Below are positions 61,472-64,000 of a DNA stretch of 64,000 bases, in pieces; position 1 is the first letter of the stretch; every line of letters starts with the position of its first letter. Position numbers and translations under genes: made by a program. Under the pieces are notes generated by a model, which saw nothing but the letters and a program-made list of their open reading frames with translations, made no database searches and was not told the DNA's origin. Origin of the DNA: Verrucomicrobiales bacterium (GTDB taxonomy: Bacteria > Verrucomicrobiota > Verrucomicrobiia > Limisphaerales > UBA9464); assembly GCA_027488845.1 (NCBI GenBank), contig JAIYBC010000066.1:16442-80441 (forward strand), in the 5' to 3' direction.

Positions 61472-62371
61472 ATGTGGAAGTGGTTCTCCCGAATGGTGGT
61501 CGTCCTGGCGCTGCTGCTGGCCTGCGTCCGCATCGCCGACCTGGTTTCCCGACGTGGTCCGCAGCTGCCGCCGGTGCCTGCGGACAACGTCTATCCACGC
61601 CTCTTGGCCGCGGCTGGGGCGGTGGAGGTTCCGGGCGGCGACGTCTCCATGATGACCGAGACGGAAGTGCGACGCCTTTCCGCCGCGAACCGGGACCGCC
61701 TTCTGCTCGTCCACGTCGACGTGCGGGGTGAATCCGGCGTTCCCCTGTCCACGACCCGCGGATGGGTGGAAACCCACGCGGTGGAGCAGCGGAGCTTCAA
61801 GCGCCTGGCCGCGGCCTTGGGGGTCCAGGCCCGGGCCGAGGAGCTCGTGGGGAGGACGAACGGCGTCGCTGCGGCATGGCTCGACCTGTTGCTTCTCGGA
61901 CCGGCCATGTCGCGGTCCGGAATTCTTTCCGATTCCCTCAACGGGCTGGCCTTGGAATCGGTGGGCCTGATGGGGCTTCGCCCGCTGGTTCCCAGTCTGG
62001 ATGCCGCCTTCTGTCGTTCGGCCGCCCAGGACCTGGAGAAGCTGGAGACACGGAGGGACGCGCTGACCCGGGTGCTGGAAACGGAGGCGAACTGGTCCCG
62101 GGTCTCATTCGGGCTGGTGGACGTGCTCGGAAACCGGACCCGCGGCTCCGGGAAGGCGCGCAGGGAAGCGGACTTCGCTCAACGGCATCATCCGGTGGTC
62201 CGTCGGACCCGCCTCCTTGCGCTGCAGTTGGCCGCACGGGCGTTGGAATTGGAGCGGGGCACCCCGGTGAAGTCGGCCGACGAGGTGGTGCCGGCGGTGC
62301 TGAAGGCGGTTCCGTTGGATCCCGAATCGGGCAAACCCCTGGAACTCCCGGCAACGATCCGGGGCGGTTGA
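61472..62371 (+). CDS. Hypothetical membrane-anchored protein
   Basis: A 299-residue protein, family not recognised. An N-terminal anchor or signal ([17 protein letters not shown]) is followed by an alpha-rich extracytoplasmic domain: [40 protein letters not shown] and [20 protein letters not shown]. The C-terminus [23 protein letters not shown] resembles the GxxPxxLxxVPxDPFxGxPL pattern in verrucomicrobial secreted proteins of unknown role. It ends 35 bp before the DUF853 gene, so co-transcription is possible. Confidence 0.65.
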   Translation: MWKWFSRMVVVLALLLACVRIADLVSRRGPQLPPVPADNVYPRLLAAAGAVEVPGGDVSMMTETEVRRLSAANRDRLLLVHVDVRGESGVPLSTTRGWVETHAVEQRSFKRLAAALGVQARAEELVGRTNGVAAAWLDLLLLGPAMSRSGILSDSLNGLALESVGLMGLRPLVPSLDAAFCRSAAQDLEKLETRRDALTRVLETEANWSRVSFGLVDVLGNRTRGSGKARREADFAQRHHPVVRRTRLLALQLAARALELERGTPVKSADEVVPAVLKAVPLDPESGKPLELPATIRGG

Positions 62372-62406
62372 TTTGCCGGGATTTTCCCGGACCCTTGTCC
62401 CGTCAC

Positions 62407-63867
62407 ATGAGCGACCCGATTCCCTTCGCCCGCGCCAGTTCGGAAGACCTGTTCCTTTTCCCGGAGATGGCGAACCGCCACGGGTTGATCGCCGGGGCCA
62501 CCGGGACGGGCAAGACCGTCACGCTCCAGACCCTCGCCGAGTCGTTCAGCCGACGTGGCATTCCGGTGTTCCTCGCCGACGTCAAAGGCGACCTCTCCGG
62601 ACTGGGCCTGCCCGGCGGCGGCTCGGCCAAGGCCGCGGAACGGATCCGTTCGCTCGGCTTGGCCGATTGGAGACCGGAAGCCGTCCCGGTGACCTTCTGG
62701 GACGTGTTCGGCGAGCGGGGACATCCGGTGAGGGCGACGCTTTCCGAGATGGGACCGCTGTTGCTGTCCCGGCTGCTGGGCCTGAACGAGACCCAGGCCG
62801 GGGTTTTGCAGATCGCCTTCCGGCTCGCCGACGACGAGAACCTCCTGCTGCTCGACCTCAAGGATCTCCGAGCCCTCCTGGAGCACGTGGGAAGCCGGTC
62901 CGCGGAACTCACCACGCGCTACGGCAACGTCTCCGCGGCGAGCCTCGGGGCGATCCAGCGGGGACTGCTGACCCTCGAATCGCAGGGCGGAGACCGCTTC
63001 TTCGGCGAGCCCGCGCTCGACTTCGAAGACCTGCTCCAGACGGTGGACGGCCGCGGTGTGGTCCACCTGCTGGCCGCCGACCGGCTCATGCAGGCTCCGA
63101 AGCTCTACGCCACCTTCCTTCTGTGGATGCTGAGCGAGCTGTTCGAGCGGTTGCCCGAGGTGGGGGACCAGCCCCAGCCGAAGCTGGTGTTCTTCTTCGA
63201 CGAGGCGCATCTGCTCTTCAGCGACCTGCCGCCGGTCATCCAGGAGAAGGTCGAGCAGGTGGTGCGGTTGATCCGGTCCAAGGGCGTGGGCGTGTACTTC
63301 GTGACCCAGAATCCGCGGGACATCCCGGAGCGGGTCCTTGCCCAGTTGGGCAACCGGGTCCAGCACGCGTTGCGGGCCTTCACGCCGTCGGAACAGCGGG
63401 CCGTACGGGCCGCGGCGGACAGCTTCCGTCCCAATCCCCGACTCGACACGGCGGCCGCGATCACCGAGTTGGCCGTCGGTGAGGCGCTGGTCAGCGTGCT
63501 CGACGGACGGGGACAGCCCACGGTCGTCGAACGGGCGTTCATCCATCCGCCGCGCTCGCGCATCGGTCCCGCGGACGACGCGGAACGGGCCCGACTCATG
63601 GCGGGATCCCTGGTGGCCGGCGTGTACGAACGCGCGGTGGATCGGGAATCCGCCTACGAGCAACTGCGTCGGTCGGTGGAATCCAAGGCGACCTCCGCGG
63701 CGATTCCAGAGCGGGGCGCAAGTGGGCGGGGTAGGGGACGCGTGCGGGACACCCTCGTCGAGACGATGGCCAAGACCGCGGTCCGCAGCGCCGCCACCGC
63801 AGTGGCCGGGGCGCTTGTCCGTGGCCTGCTGGGCAGCCTGCTCGGCGGCTCGCGACGGCGTCGCTGA
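62407..63867 (+). CDS. HerA-like DUF853 ATPase (YjgR family)
   Basis: A 486-residue P-loop ATPase of the HerA/FtsK superfamily. Motifs: Walker [11 protein letters not shown] (near 30), [35 protein letters not shown], Walker [13 protein letters not shown], and the arginine/sensor region [20 protein letters not shown] followed by [17 protein letters not shown]. The C-terminus is a basic linker and a hydrophobic Ala/Gly/Leu tail. The partner nuclease NurA is not beside it. Function of this family is unclear; possibly DNA processing or translocation. Confidence 0.85.
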   Translation: MSDPIPFARASSEDLFLFPEMANRHGLIAGATGTGKTVTLQTLAESFSRRGIPVFLADVKGDLSGLGLPGGGSAKAAERIRSLGLADWRPEAVPVTFWDVFGERGHPVRATLSEMGPLLLSRLLGLNETQAGVLQIAFRLADDENLLLLDLKDLRALLEHVGSRSAELTTRYGNVSAASLGAIQRGLLTLESQGGDRFFGEPALDFEDLLQTVDGRGVVHLLAADRLMQAPKLYATFLLWMLSELFERLPEVGDQPQPKLVFFFDEAHLLFSDLPPVIQEKVEQVVRLIRSKGVGVYFVTQNPRDIPERVLAQLGNRVQHALRAFTPSEQRAVRAAADSFRPNPRLDTAAAITELAVGEALVSVLDGRGQPTVVERAFIHPPRSRIGPADDAERARLMAGSLVAGVYERAVDRESAYEQLRRSVESKATSAAIPERGASGRGRGRVRDTLVETMAKTAVRSAATAVAGALVRGLLGSLLGGSRRRR

Positions 63868-63886
63868 GCGTGGATTGGGGTAGGCT

Positions 63887-63934
63887 CACGCAGAGCCGCA
63901 AAGCCGCTGGGGAGGGGGAGAGAAGCCGCTGAGT
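63887..63934 (+). repeat. Interspersed-repeat tract near right edge
   Basis: A short tract with CACGCAGAGCCGCAAAGCCGC followed by a purine-rich stretch and GAAGCCGCTGAG. It resembles the CGCAGAG-type intergenic repeats of many environmental genomes and the tract at 61131, in the same orientation. Confidence 0.45.
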
Positions 63935-64000
63935 TCCCGCCGCGGAACCGTACCATCGAGTGGTGATCGCGGTTTCATACTCGATGAACTGTGGCCTCGA

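Noticed and set aside
1..64000. CRISPR array, rRNA, tRNA, prophage or insertion sequence
   Set aside because: No regularly spaced direct repeats, no conserved RNA gene segments, and no transposase, integrase or phage structural genes were recognised.

Overview
The window reads as chromosome of a high-GC, Gram-negative, aerobic bacterium, most likely a Verrucomicrobiota member. This is inferred from family content, not from a marker phylogeny. The pointers are a PVC-style dehydrogenase/cytochrome c fusion with a CxxCH motif, exported sulfatases beside a lipoprotein formylglycine-generating enzyme, lamin-tail and ThuA-domain secreted proteins, Rho with a long Gly-rich N-terminus, and a proteasome alpha subunit with a Pup-ligase-family protein in an otherwise Gram-negative gene set. 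Genes are dense on both strands. I saw no rRNA, tRNA, CRISPR array, prophage or intact insertion sequence.

Layout. 1-6.4 kb: a truncated PAS sensor, comB, an exported PQQ-propeller protein, a SIS-domain isomerase, a polyprenyl diphosphate synthase, and an ECF sigma factor with a membrane partner. 6.5-13 kb: a CvpA-like membrane protein, an M3 peptidase, and a tight four-gene operon (RidA, D-serine-dehydratase-like PLP enzyme, ABM monooxygenase, Fe-alcohol dehydrogenase) that looks like a catabolic route for a D-amino acid. 13-21.5 kb: a complete aa3-type cytochrome c oxidase locus (cupredoxin-like protein, ctaA, ctaB, subunits I, III and IV, two small membrane proteins, subunit II, SCO, DUF420). 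Two intrinsic-terminator-like hairpins in it end directly against the start codons of ctaA and the SCO gene.

21.6-36 kb: a TPR protein, a large hybrid histidine kinase, engB, rho, the PVC-type dehydrogenase/cytochrome, a BlaI/M56 regulator pair, and frr-pyrH-dprA. 35.5-41 kb: two divergent exported sulfatases, an exported FGE that carries both catalytic cysteines, and an EboE-like protein. 41-51.8 kb: a lamin-tail protein, a ThuA protein, a primary-type sigma factor, an MMPL exporter, a glycosyltransferase, an EboD-like (AroB-fold) protein and a membrane protein.

51.8-64 kb: a nitrilase, then the most unusual locus: a bacterial proteasome alpha subunit directly followed by a PafA/Dop-family protein, with no beta subunit, ATPase ring or recognisable Pup/UBact gene beside them. 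After it come DUF3500 and HupE-type exported proteins, a sugar ABC ATPase and binding protein without a permease, an M14 peptidase, an AbrB/Doc toxin-antitoxin pair, an interspersed-repeat region, a secreted hypothetical protein and a HerA-like DUF853 ATPase.

All calls rest on reading the translations and motifs by eye. No database search was run.
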